This document shows, piece by piece, positions 9,758-17,505 of a DNA stretch of 64,000 bases. Position 1 is the stretch's first letter. Each line of letters begins with the position of its first letter. Source of the stretch: Anaerohabitans sp964387285 (lineage in GTDB: Bacteria > Zhuqueibacterota > Zhuqueibacteria > Residuimicrobiales > Residuimicrobiaceae); contig CAYLWO010000020.1 of the NCBI GenBank assembly GCA_964387285.1, forward strand, positions 1-64,000, read 5' to 3'. A model generated the notes under the pieces. It had not been told where the DNA came from and ran no database searches. It worked only from the letters and a program-made list of their open reading frames with translations. Made by a program: the position numbers and the translations under genes.

Positions 9758-10933
9758 TCATTGCACCATCCGATCAGCATGAGGATCAAAAGAGAGGTTC
9801 AGCACTAAAAGTTCCGGACGATTGGCCAATCGCACTGGCGGCCCCCACGTACCAGCGCCGCAAGAGACATAATATTGTGTTCGACCTATTTGCGCATACC
9901 CCCAACTGATATCATACACTGCACGCGTGATATAATTAAACGGCCAAAACTGGCCGTGATGCGTGTGACCGGATACCTGTAAATCAGCCCCGGCCTCCCG
10001 ACTTTCCTGTAAATGGTGGGGTTGATGATCCATCACGATCAGCGGCAACCTCCCATCCGTCGGCGCCAGGCTCTGCAAGCCGGCGCGCCGCCCCACCCAA
10101 TGTCTGCCCTGCAAATCGTCGCGACCCAACAAATAAACGGCATCCGCAACCGCTAGGCAACGATCACGCAACACCGTGATGCCGCTTTGCTCCATCAGGG
10201 CGATGCAGCTGTTTACGTTGGTAAAATATTCGTGGTTGCCGAGAACCGCATAAACGCCGTACCGGCTTTTCATTCCGGACAGAACCCTCTTCAATTCCTG
10301 CTGATTAAGCCGCGTCACATCTTCATCAAACAGATCGCCGACGATCAACACCATATCCGGATTTTGTTCGTTAATTTTTTCCACCATAGACTCAAACCGG
10401 CGCGGCGGCATGAGTGCGCCGATATGTACGTCGGATATCAGGGCCACACGCATAGAGGTCAGAGAACCCTGCTTCTTCGGCAAGGTCAGGTGCAGATTTT
10501 TCACATGCAGCATACGCGCATTTATTCCGCCGATAATAACCAGTACCATGGCCAGGAGACCAAGGCCGAGATACACCCGGGCTGCAACAGGCCCTTTCCA
10601 GGAACGCCACCCCGTCGGCAAAAATCCAACAACCCAATCCGCTAAGCGTATATCATCTACTAATAAAATGAAGCAAAACATCAACGCCATAAAAGCCAGA
10701 TAATAAGCGCCGACATACAACACAGGATTCGCCAGCATCCGCAGCGCCGAGTGTTCTAAAAAGCGACTTAATGGATATGCTGCCGCGCAGGCTACTATGC
10801 TCACCAGAAATATCAATCGCCAATGACCGGAGGCGTGCAACGCCAGCCAACCACGCCGTATGATATAAAAATTGAGCAACGTATATAAAGTGAGCGCAAT
10901 AGTGAGAAATATAATCAAACCTGTTTGTTTCAT
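9758..10933 (-). CDS. Membrane-anchored metallophosphoesterase (YaeI/YkuE-like)
   Basis: A 391-residue protein whose first ~150 residues hold four hydrophobic segments, so it is anchored in the inner membrane. The rest is a calcineurin-like phosphoesterase domain with all metal-binding motifs: SDVHIG, VGDLFDEDV, GNHEYF and SGHTHHGQFW. Relatives of this layout hydrolyse phosphodiester or pyrophosphate bonds of lipid-linked or nucleotide substrates; the substrate here cannot be told. It is transcribed toward the zinc-ribbon gene and htpG, with 82 bp between. The N-terminal membrane region is longer than the single anchor seen in some relatives. Confidence 0.88.
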   Translation of the reverse strand: MKQTGLIIFLTIALTLYTLLNFYIIRRGWLALHASGHWRLIFLVSIVACAAAYPLSRFLEHSALRMLANPVLYVGAYYLAFMALMFCFILLVDDIRLADWVVGFLPTGWRSWKGPVAARVYLGLGLLAMVLVIIGGINARMLHVKNLHLTLPKKQGSLTSMRVALISDVHIGALMPPRRFESMVEKINEQNPDMVLIVGDLFDEDVTRLNQQELKRVLSGMKSRYGVYAVLGNHEYFTNVNSCIALMEQSGITVLRDRCLAVADAVYLLGRDDLQGRHWVGRRAGLQSLAPTDGRLPLIVMDHQPHHLQESREAGADLQVSGHTHHGQFWPFNYITRAVYDISWGYAQIGRTQYYVSCGAGTWGPPVRLANRPELLVLNLSFDPHADRMVQ

Positions 10934-11115
10934 TTATGATAACCTGGTCTATTCAATTATCGGAAATTTTCGATGAAATGGCGGTCAAACAGATAATTTC
11001 CGAAAAATCTAGCAAAAAATCAACACTTTTCAGCAATTTTTGCTCTTGCTATTCAAGCCAATTTACCGTAATTTTAGAGCGTAAATATTGTTAAACCTTA
11101 GCAAGGAATTCGCCT

Positions 11116-12357
11116 ATGATCACGATCAGGCCGCTAAGAGGATTACGGCCTTCCAAAGAGCTGGTTGCAGAGGTAGCAGCTCCACCCTACGATGTAATCT
11201 CTTCTGAAGAAGCCCTCCTCATGGCGCAAGGAAATCCCCTTTCTTTTCTTCATGTCAACAAACCGGAAATCGATCTCCCAGAAAAAACGCATTTGTACTC
11301 GGACGTGGTTTATGAAAAAGGCCGCGATAATTTACGGCGCTTTATTCAGCAAGGCACATTACGCCTCGATGAACAGGAAGCCATTTACGTTTATCGTTTA
11401 ACCTGGCGCGGTCGATCTCAAACCGGTTATTTCTGTCTGTCGTCTGTCGATGATTATCTGCAGGGGCGCATTAAAAAACATGAACTGACCCGGGCGGATA
11501 AAGAGGCAGACCGTACGCGGTTAACCGACGTGCAGAACGCGCAGATCGGTCCGGTTTTTCTTTTTTATCCCAGCCATTCCCATCTCGACGAGATATTGGC
11601 GCAGACCTGCCGGACGCCGGCAGAGGTGGATTTCACCTCGCCGGACGAGGTGGTCAACCAGCTCTGGTTGATCACGGATCCGGAACGCATCGCACTGATT
11701 CAATCGCTCTTTAATGCATTGCCGGCGACCTATGTGGCGGACGGCCATCACCGCTCTGCGTCCGCCTGCAACGTTTGTCAAATCCGCCGTCAGCGGAATC
11801 CGGATTACACCGGTAAAGAGCCGTTCAACTATTTTCTCTCGGTCATCTTTCCGCACAACCAGTTGCAAATTCTGCCGTATAACCGCGTTGTGAAAGATCT
11901 GAATGGATTAGCGGATGAGGCCTTTTTGCTAAAAGTAGAATCCATTTTTCACGTCGCGCCGGATATCGGTGAATTTGTCGCAGACCGTCCTCATCAATTT
12001 GGCATGTATATGAACGGTCAGTGGCGTCGATTGACGCCGAGAACAGGCACCTTTGTTGAAGACGATCCCCTGGATAATCTGGACGTCAACATCCTCATGA
12101 AACAGCTGCTGGCGCCGGTGCTCAACATCGGCGACCCGCGTACGGACAAACGCATCGATTTTATCGGCGGCATTCGCGGCAACGGTGAACTGGTGCGTTT
12201 GGTGGATTCGGGAAAATTCAAGGTGGCCTTTTCCCTCTATCCCACCACCATGCAGCAGCTCATGCACGTGGCGGACAGCGGTTTGATCATGCCGCCCAAG
12301 TCAACGTGGTTTGAACCTAAACTGAAAAGCGGGCTGGTGGTGCACCTGCTCGATTAA
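11116..12357 (+). CDS. DUF1015 family protein
   Basis: A 413-residue cytoplasmic protein of the DUF1015 family, recognisable from the opening IRPLRGLRPSKELV and APPYDVIS, the GRIKKHELTRADKEADR segment and VADGHHRSAS in the middle. The biochemical role is not established. Family members often lie beside serine biosynthesis genes, as here: a phosphoglycerate-dehydrogenase-like gene starts 55 bp downstream and serC follows. An AAGGAA ribosome-binding site precedes the ATG. Full length, no sign of damage. Confidence 0.9.
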   Translation: MITIRPLRGLRPSKELVAEVAAPPYDVISSEEALLMAQGNPLSFLHVNKPEIDLPEKTHLYSDVVYEKGRDNLRRFIQQGTLRLDEQEAIYVYRLTWRGRSQTGYFCLSSVDDYLQGRIKKHELTRADKEADRTRLTDVQNAQIGPVFLFYPSHSHLDEILAQTCRTPAEVDFTSPDEVVNQLWLITDPERIALIQSLFNALPATYVADGHHRSASACNVCQIRRQRNPDYTGKEPFNYFLSVIFPHNQLQILPYNRVVKDLNGLADEAFLLKVESIFHVAPDIGEFVADRPHQFGMYMNGQWRRLTPRTGTFVEDDPLDNLDVNILMKQLLAPVLNIGDPRTDKRIDFIGGIRGNGELVRLVDSGKFKVAFSLYPTTMQQLMHVADSGLIMPPKSTWFEPKLKSGLVVHLLD

Positions 12358-12412
12358 CGAGGTCTTGTACTGTGCGGCCAGGCCGCAACAGATTTTTAAA
12401 GGAGAATGAATC

Positions 12413-13294
12413 ATGCTAATTTTATTGGCAGAAGGTTTTGAATCCTCGTTGCCGGACAAGTTGCGGCAATTCGGTCAGGTTTCGCAAAACCTGGCAGATT
12501 CGCCCCAGGCAGAGGTGGTCATTGTGCGCAGTAAAATCAAAGTGGATAAAGCTTTCATCGATGCAGCGCCGAATCTGAAATTGGCCATTCGCGGCGGCGT
12601 CGGCCTGGACAACATCGACAAGGTATATGCCGAATCCAAAGGCATCAAGGTCAGAAACACGCCTCAGGCCTCCAGCATTGCGGTGGCCGAGTTGGCTTTT
12701 GCCCTGATGATAGGATTGCCGAACCACATCGCTGTGGCGCACCAATCCATGATAGAAGGCAAATGGTTAAAGAAAGAACTGGAACGAACCGAACTCTACG
12801 CCAAAACCCTGGGCATCATCGGTTGCGGCCGCATCGGCCAGCAACTGGCCAAGCGGGCGTTGGCTTTCGGCATGATCGTTAACGGATACGATCCGCTGGT
12901 AACCGAGACGCCCTATATCCGCATGGAAAAGGATCTGGATGTGTTGCTGGCGAAAAGCGATTATCTCTCACTGCATCTGCCGCTTAATGACAGCACGCGC
13001 GGCCTTATCAACAAAGAACGCATTGCTAAAATGAAAAAAGGCATCTACATTGTTAACACCGGCCGCGGCAAAACCATTGTGGAAGAGGATATGGTGCAGG
13101 GGCTGCAAAGCGGTCACATCGCCGGTTATGCCACGGACGTATTTTACAGCGACCCGCCCACCGGATCGCCGCTGTTGTCGGCGCCGAACGTATTGCTCAC
13201 TCCGCATCTGGGCGCAGCCAGCAAGGAAAATATGATTCGCATAGGTTATGATATTGTACAGCTGTTGCAGGATTATACACAGGGACGGTTATAA
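12413..13294 (+). CDS. serA: D-3-phosphoglycerate dehydrogenase-like 2-hydroxyacid dehydrogenase
   Basis: A 293-residue NAD-dependent D-2-hydroxyacid dehydrogenase, probably the first enzyme of the phosphorylated serine pathway because it sits between DUF1015 and serC. The substrate domain has RGGVGLDNID and the nucleotide fold GCGRIGQQLAKRA. The catalytic Arg lies in NTGRGKT and the catalytic His in LTPHLGAAS. It is the short form, without the C-terminal ACT or ASB domain, so serine feedback through ACT is unlikely. One oddity: the position of the usual catalytic Glu (DVFxxEPP) reads DVFYSDPP, an Asp. Another hydroxyacid substrate is possible. The ATG has a good AAAGGAG site. Confidence 0.82.
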   Translation: MLILLAEGFESSLPDKLRQFGQVSQNLADSPQAEVVIVRSKIKVDKAFIDAAPNLKLAIRGGVGLDNIDKVYAESKGIKVRNTPQASSIAVAELAFALMIGLPNHIAVAHQSMIEGKWLKKELERTELYAKTLGIIGCGRIGQQLAKRALAFGMIVNGYDPLVTETPYIRMEKDLDVLLAKSDYLSLHLPLNDSTRGLINKERIAKMKKGIYIVNTGRGKTIVEEDMVQGLQSGHIAGYATDVFYSDPPTGSPLLSAPNVLLTPHLGAASKENMIRIGYDIVQLLQDYTQGRL

Positions 13295-13307
13295 TGGTGT
13301 GATCCTC

Positions 13308-13450
13308 GGATTGTCCCGAAAGCAACAGAAGCGTGTCATTCCGAACCCGCTTTAGCGGGTGAGGAATCTATCAGCGAACTGTATTTGCGTCAACTACGAA
13401 TTTTACTACAAGACCGATTGTTAAAAAGTTTGAGAAAAACTAATTTTTTT
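13308..13450 (+). repeat. 154-bp-type element, copy 2, between serA and serC
   Basis: About 143 bp matching the reverse complement of 7397–7550 over most of its length, from GGATTGTCC through the ACCCGCTTTAGCGGGT palindrome to a T-rich right end. The outer end is diverged, so the terminal inverted repeat is no longer perfect. It fills almost the whole serA–serC gap and ends just before the serC ribosome-binding site. It may affect the relative expression of serC. Confidence 0.75.
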
Positions 13451-13471
13451 TGATAAATAAAGGAGATTATC

Positions 13472-14554
13472 ATGGCGCGTGTCTACAATTTTAATCCCGG
13501 TCCGGCTGCATTGCCGTTGCCGGTCCTGCAGAAATGCCAGAGTGAACTAGTGGAATATCCGAACACCGGCATGTCCGTCATGGAAATGAGCCATCGTTCC
13601 AAAGAGTTCGAGCAGATATTGGCGGATACGCAATCGCTGTTTAAAAAACTGATGGGGCTCAGCGACGCCTATAAAATTCTTTTTCTCGGCGGCGGCGCCA
13701 GTATGCAATTTACCATGATCCCCATGAATTTTATTCCGGCCGGCGGTTCTGCGGATTATGTGGTAACCGGCGAATGGGCCAAACGGGCTTTAAAAGAGGC
13801 CAATCTGGTGGCCAAGGGCCGGGCAGCTGCCAGCTCTGAAGACAAAAACTTTTCCTATTTGCCTGATCCGGGGACCTTTGATCTCGATCCCAAAGCGGCC
13901 TTTGTTCACATTACTTCCAACAACACCATTTTCGGCACCCAATGGCAGACCTACCCGTCGGTGAACGGCAAACCGTTGCTGGTGGACATGTCCTCGGATA
14001 TTTTATGCCGCCAGGTGGATTTCAGCCAGTTCGCCATGATTTACGCCGGCGCACAAAAAAATCTCGGTCCCGCCGGCGTTACGGTGGTGTTTCTGCGCGA
14101 CGATCTGGCAGATACTGCCAACAAAAATCTACCCACGATGTTGGCCTATGAAACCCATCGGAAAAACAATTCGCTGTACAACACGCCGCCGGTTTTTCCC
14201 ATCTATATCATCAAACTGATGCTGGAGTGGATCAGTGCCGAAGGGGGCGTGGCCGGCATAGAAAAAATCAACCGGCAAAAGTCGGAGCTGTTGTACAAAA
14301 CCATGGACGACAGCGCCGGCTATTATCGCGGTACCGTGCGTTCCGATTGCCGCTCCTGGATGAACGTGCCGTTGCGCATGGCTTCAGAGGAATTGGAGGC
14401 CGAGTTTCTGACTGCGGCGAAAAAAGAGGGTCTGATCGGCCTGAAAGGACATCGTTCGGTAGGCGGCATTCGCGTGTCCATGTACAACGCAGTCACGCTG
14501 GAGGCGATCAGGGTGCTGACCGATTTCATGAAAGAGTTTCAGAAAAAGCACTAA
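13472..14554 (+). CDS. serC: Phosphoserine aminotransferase
   Basis: A 360-residue PLP enzyme that makes O-phosphoserine from 3-phosphohydroxypyruvate and glutamate. The start NFNPGPAALP, the EMSHRS segment, the GGGASMQF glycine loop and the PLP lysine in AGAQKNLGPAG are all diagnostic. The C-terminal GHRSVGGIRVSMYNA binds the substrate carboxylate. A GGAG ribosome-binding site lies just after the repeat that separates it from serA. The gene ends at a strong hairpin terminator. Length is normal for the family. Confidence 0.96.
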   Translation: MARVYNFNPGPAALPLPVLQKCQSELVEYPNTGMSVMEMSHRSKEFEQILADTQSLFKKLMGLSDAYKILFLGGGASMQFTMIPMNFIPAGGSADYVVTGEWAKRALKEANLVAKGRAAASSEDKNFSYLPDPGTFDLDPKAAFVHITSNNTIFGTQWQTYPSVNGKPLLVDMSSDILCRQVDFSQFAMIYAGAQKNLGPAGVTVVFLRDDLADTANKNLPTMLAYETHRKNNSLYNTPPVFPIYIIKLMLEWISAEGGVAGIEKINRQKSELLYKTMDDSAGYYRGTVRSDCRSWMNVPLRMASEELEAEFLTAAKKEGLIGLKGHRSVGGIRVSMYNAVTLEAIRVLTDFMKEFQKKH

Positions 14555-14556
14555 TT

Positions 14557-14585
14557 GAAACGGGCCGCGAGGCCCGTTTTTTATT
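14557..14585 (+). terminator. Rho-independent terminator of the serine operon
   Basis: The stem ACGGGCC / GGCCCGT with a GCGA loop is followed by a run of T. It lies three bases after the serC stop and also touches the stop of the convergent small gene, so it may serve both directions, less well on the minus strand. Confidence 0.85.
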
Positions 14586-14769
14586 TTGATTTATCCTTTT
14601 GATAAAAATGAATCAAATATTCTGCATCGCGCGGATTGAGATCAAACAGGGTAGTGGCTTCGTTGATCAACGGCCAGAGTTTGTGGTCAGGATTATCCTG
14701 CAACTGCTGCGAAATCCATTTGATGGCATGACGTAATTCCTCGCCCTCAGGCAAAAGATGCGACGACAT
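14581..14769 (-). CDS. Small conserved-looking cytoplasmic protein, unknown
   Basis: A 62-residue protein, helix-rich and charged, with no signal peptide or membrane segment. It begins MSSHLLPEGEELRHA and has a C-terminal segment LNPRDAEYLIHFY. An AGAGGAA ribosome-binding site stands about seven bases before the ATG, which supports a real gene. I do not recognise a named domain. It is convergent with serC and shares the terminator region. The Ste24-like protease gene also lies on this strand but ends about 100 bp upstream, so co-transcription is possible. Confidence 0.6.
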   Translation of the reverse strand: MSSHLLPEGEELRHAIKWISQQLQDNPDHKLWPLINEATTLFDLNPRDAEYLIHFYQKDKSK

Positions 14770-14866
14770 ATGGGCATTCCTCTATAGTTGAAGCAGTATC
14801 AAGTAAAAAAATTTTGGCTGTAAAAAGTATTACCTGATGAAATCATCCTTTTCCATCACTCGCTCA

Positions 14867-16120
14867 TTAAATCCGTCCGGCCGCATTTTCGACCGAACGC
14901 AGCCGCTCCATACGCTGTAACACCGGCGGATGCGAATAATACAAGAACACATAAAACGGATGCGGCGTCAGATGCGACAGGTTGTCACGCGACATTTTTT
15001 TCAGCGCCTGACTCAAGGCGTCGCCGAGCCCGGAGGTTTCGGCGGCAAAACGATCCGCCTGAAATTCGTGGCGACGCGACAGCATACTCATAAACGGCGA
15101 CAGCAGCAATTCAACCGGCGAAAACAACAGGCCGAAAAAGAGCATGCCCGCATACAAGGAAATATCCTGCATGTAAAACGCCGCAAACAGGTCCGGATGG
15201 CTGATAAAGACCGACAACAGATAGAACATGACAGCCATGTGTGCCATGCTCATCACGACGCCGAGGACCACGTGCTTTTTCTTGTAGTGGCCGATTTCAT
15301 GGGCCAGCACAGCCGTCAGCTCGGGGACCGCATGCTTTTCAATGAGCGTGTCGAACAGCGCGATGCGCTTGTTCTTGCCGAATCCGGTGAAAAAGGCGTT
15401 GGATTTGCTGGAGCGCCGGGAACCATCCATGACCAATATGCCCTGTAAGGGGAATTTTACCTTTTTTGCATATTCCAATATGGCCGTGCGCAACTCGCCT
15501 TCGGCCAACGGCGTAAACTTGTTGAACAGCGGCATGATCCAGGTAGGCGCGATAAAGGTGATCAGCAAAACATAAAGGGCGCTGACAATCCAGCAATACA
15601 ACCAGGCCATGGAACCGGCATACTGAAAAAAAGCCAGCACACCGGCCAGTAAAGGACCACCCAGCACAACCGTCAGGGCCAGCCCTTTTACCATATCCAG
15701 TATAAAGGTTTTGACCGTGGTGCGGTTAAAACCAAATTTCGCTTCAATGACAAAGGTGTCATAAATATCGAATGGCAGTGAGAGCAGATTAGAGCCCAGC
15801 ATGATCAGACCGATGTAGATCAATCCGTTCCAGATCGCTGACAAACCGAACTGACGCACCCATTGATCGACGTAATTAAAACCGCCGCAAAACCAAAAAA
15901 TCAAGAGAACAATCAGATCAAAAGCGGCGGTGATGAAACCAAAGCGGGCATTGACGCGCGTGTAGGCCTGCATTTTGGCATACGTAGGGGCGTCAAACAC
16001 ATCGCTAAACTCGGCCGGCAGCGGCTTGTTGAGTGTTTTCAGGTTGAGTGTTTTGGCAATAAAATTTAATGCATACTCTAACAACAGGGTGGCGAGGATA
16101 ATAATGCCGAAAATGTTCAT
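14867..16120 (-). CDS. M48 family metallopeptidase, Ste24/CAAX prenyl protease type
   Basis: A 417-residue integral membrane zinc protease. VLAHEIGHYKKKH holds the HExxH zinc site, and the downstream segment RRHEFQADRFAAE holds the third ligand Glu. Several long hydrophobic segments lie before and after the active site, as in the Ste24 alpha-barrel. The conserved RRSSKSNAFFTGFG stretch is diagnostic of the CAAX protease 1 branch of M48. In bacteria the substrates are unknown; membrane protein quality control is the usual guess. Length is normal for the family. Confidence 0.9.
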   Translation of the reverse strand: MNIFGIIILATLLLEYALNFIAKTLNLKTLNKPLPAEFSDVFDAPTYAKMQAYTRVNARFGFITAAFDLIVLLIFWFCGGFNYVDQWVRQFGLSAIWNGLIYIGLIMLGSNLLSLPFDIYDTFVIEAKFGFNRTTVKTFILDMVKGLALTVVLGGPLLAGVLAFFQYAGSMAWLYCWIVSALYVLLITFIAPTWIMPLFNKFTPLAEGELRTAILEYAKKVKFPLQGILVMDGSRRSSKSNAFFTGFGKNKRIALFDTLIEKHAVPELTAVLAHEIGHYKKKHVVLGVVMSMAHMAVMFYLLSVFISHPDLFAAFYMQDISLYAGMLFFGLLFSPVELLLSPFMSMLSRRHEFQADRFAAETSGLGDALSQALKKMSRDNLSHLTPHPFYVFLYYSHPPVLQRMERLRSVENAAGRI

Positions 16121-16147
16121 AAAACTCTCGCATGCTTTCCATTTCTT

Positions 16148-16180
16148 AACCTTGCGAAGGTTGGCAACCTTCGCAAGGTT
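16148..16180. repeat. Palindromic repeat AACCTTGCGAAGGTT…
   Basis: AACCTTGCGAAGGTT joined to AACCTTCGCAAGGTT through a short GGC linker. A near-identical palindrome occurs at 59684–59712 downstream of ppdK. It is a dispersed hairpin, not a terminator with a clear T-run. Confidence 0.75.
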
Positions 16181-16204
16181 GCGAATAACCTTTTGGCTGT
16201 ATAA

Positions 16205-16271
16205 GGGGATTGCTTCACTCCAGCGCAGATACTCCCCTTTGGCAGCTGCAGTGTCTGCGTTCGCAATGACA
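16205..16271 (+). repeat. 67-bp dispersed repeat (GGGGATTGCTTCACTCC…), copy 1
   Basis: A 67-bp unit starting GGGGATTGCTTCACTCC and ending TTCGCAATGACA. Same-length copies occur at 58312–58378, 58887–58953 and 59436–59502, all on the same strand. The middle of the unit varies and the ends are conserved. Confidence 0.8.
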
Positions 16272-16344
16272 CGGTTTTGGTGTTATTTGGGTAATCATGG
16301 CATTAATGCCAAAAATGTTGAACATGTGACTAGAGTCAACCGGA

Positions 16345-17361
16345 TTAGTGATAACGAAATTCTTTTACATCGCCTGCCGATCCCATACTCACGGCCATGA
16401 CCTTTCTCTTGGCATTCACCACAACTCGTACATAACGGCCTTGATCCTGCCCTTTGGCATTGGCAATATATTCAAGCGGTGCATTGCCCGCCTCGCCGTA
16501 TTGATCGTTATAGTGAAGCTGATAGAGTGCCTGCAAAGAAGAGAGCGAGGCAAGTCCGGCAAAGGTCTGCGGCTGGATGCCTTTATGCGGTCCGTTCATA
16601 GCCACGGCGATGATCGGTTGTACCGCTCGCAGCAACTCGATGTTGTTGCTGAGATCCCAACCGTGATGGGTGACCTGGTATAAATCCACTTGCCCCAATA
16701 GATTCCTGGGCGCCACGAGATGATGTTCCACATTTTTGGTTACATCGCCGCCCAGCCAACAGGAAAAATCATCGCAAGTCAGGAGCAATGCGATGCTGCG
16801 GCCGTTATCAGAAGAATCAACCGGCGCCGGGATAAATCCGTCAGCGGCTGCGTCGATATCGCCCGAAAATCCCAGCACCTTTTTTTCCGCTGCCAGGCAT
16901 TGCAGTTTGATCTGTTTGTCATTGAGTGGAACAAGGTCTCCCGGTCGCAGCGTGCGAGCCGATCCTGCCGTCGCTTTTTGATAATCAGCAAAAAGAGGCT
17001 TAAACCAGTTATTGTTTTGTTCGAACCACGGCGGTGGAGCGCCTTTATCGTAAAAATTTTTCACCGGAATTTTTTCCGTCACCGCCGGCAAGGCGCCAAA
17101 ATGGTCCCAATGAAAATGGGTGGTGATGAGATAGTCGATGTGCTGCAGGCCGGCGTCCTGGCAGGCTTGCAGAATGCGGCCGTCATCTCGCCCCTTGGGT
17201 TCTAATGAACCGGTATCGATCAATATCGACTCTTCGGAGGGCGTGACGATCAGGGTGGATGCGCCGCCGGCCATATCCAGAAAATAAAAGGTCAGGGGTT
17301 TTGCTTGACTCCAGGCGCAGGAGAGAATCAACAAAAACGCTGCTGTTATTTTTTTTATCAT
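16345..17361 (-). CDS. Exported MBL-fold metallohydrolase (ComEC/Rec2-like)
   Basis: A 338-residue metallo-beta-lactamase-fold protein with an N-terminal signal peptide (MIKKITAAFLLILSCAWSQA), so it acts outside the cytoplasm. The zinc motif TTHFHWDHFGALP and a later THHGWDLSNN are present, as in the stand-alone hydrolase related to the ComEC C-terminal domain. Members may act on nucleic acids or phosphoesters; the substrate is unknown. A start 40 codons further upstream is open, but that stretch crosses the repeat at 17390–17505 and would bury the signal peptide, so the internal ATG was chosen. Confidence 0.82.
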   Translation of the reverse strand: MIKKITAAFLLILSCAWSQAKPLTFYFLDMAGGASTLIVTPSEESILIDTGSLEPKGRDDGRILQACQDAGLQHIDYLITTHFHWDHFGALPAVTEKIPVKNFYDKGAPPPWFEQNNNWFKPLFADYQKATAGSARTLRPGDLVPLNDKQIKLQCLAAEKKVLGFSGDIDAAADGFIPAPVDSSDNGRSIALLLTCDDFSCWLGGDVTKNVEHHLVAPRNLLGQVDLYQVTHHGWDLSNNIELLRAVQPIIAVAMNGPHKGIQPQTFAGLASLSSLQALYQLHYNDQYGEAGNAPLEYIANAKGQDQGRYVRVVVNAKRKVMAVSMGSAGDVKEFRYH

Positions 17362-17389
17362 CTTATACTCTAAACAAATGCATGCAATC

Positions 17390-17505
17390 CAATCTGTGGT
17401 CTCGTAGCGCAATCCTCCCGGATTGCGTAAGCCGGAAGCTTGTGCAAAAATAATTTTGAAATGTCCAACCTTCAGGCACATGCCGGAGGCTTGTGCTACA
17501 GATTG
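17390..17505. repeat. 116-bp repeat with inverted ends, overlapping a gene end
   Basis: Bounded by CAATCTGT (17390–17397) and ACAGATTG (17498–17505). Inside are the hairpin GCGCAATCCTCCCGGATTGCG and two related modules reading GCCGGAAGCTTGTGC and GCCGGAGGCTTGTGC. The last codons and the stop of the upstream M24 peptidase gene (17496) lie within the right end. Confidence 0.6.

Noticed and set aside
17362..17481. Upstream start for the MBL-fold gene
   Set aside because: The extra 40 codons run through a repeat and precede a perfect signal peptide.
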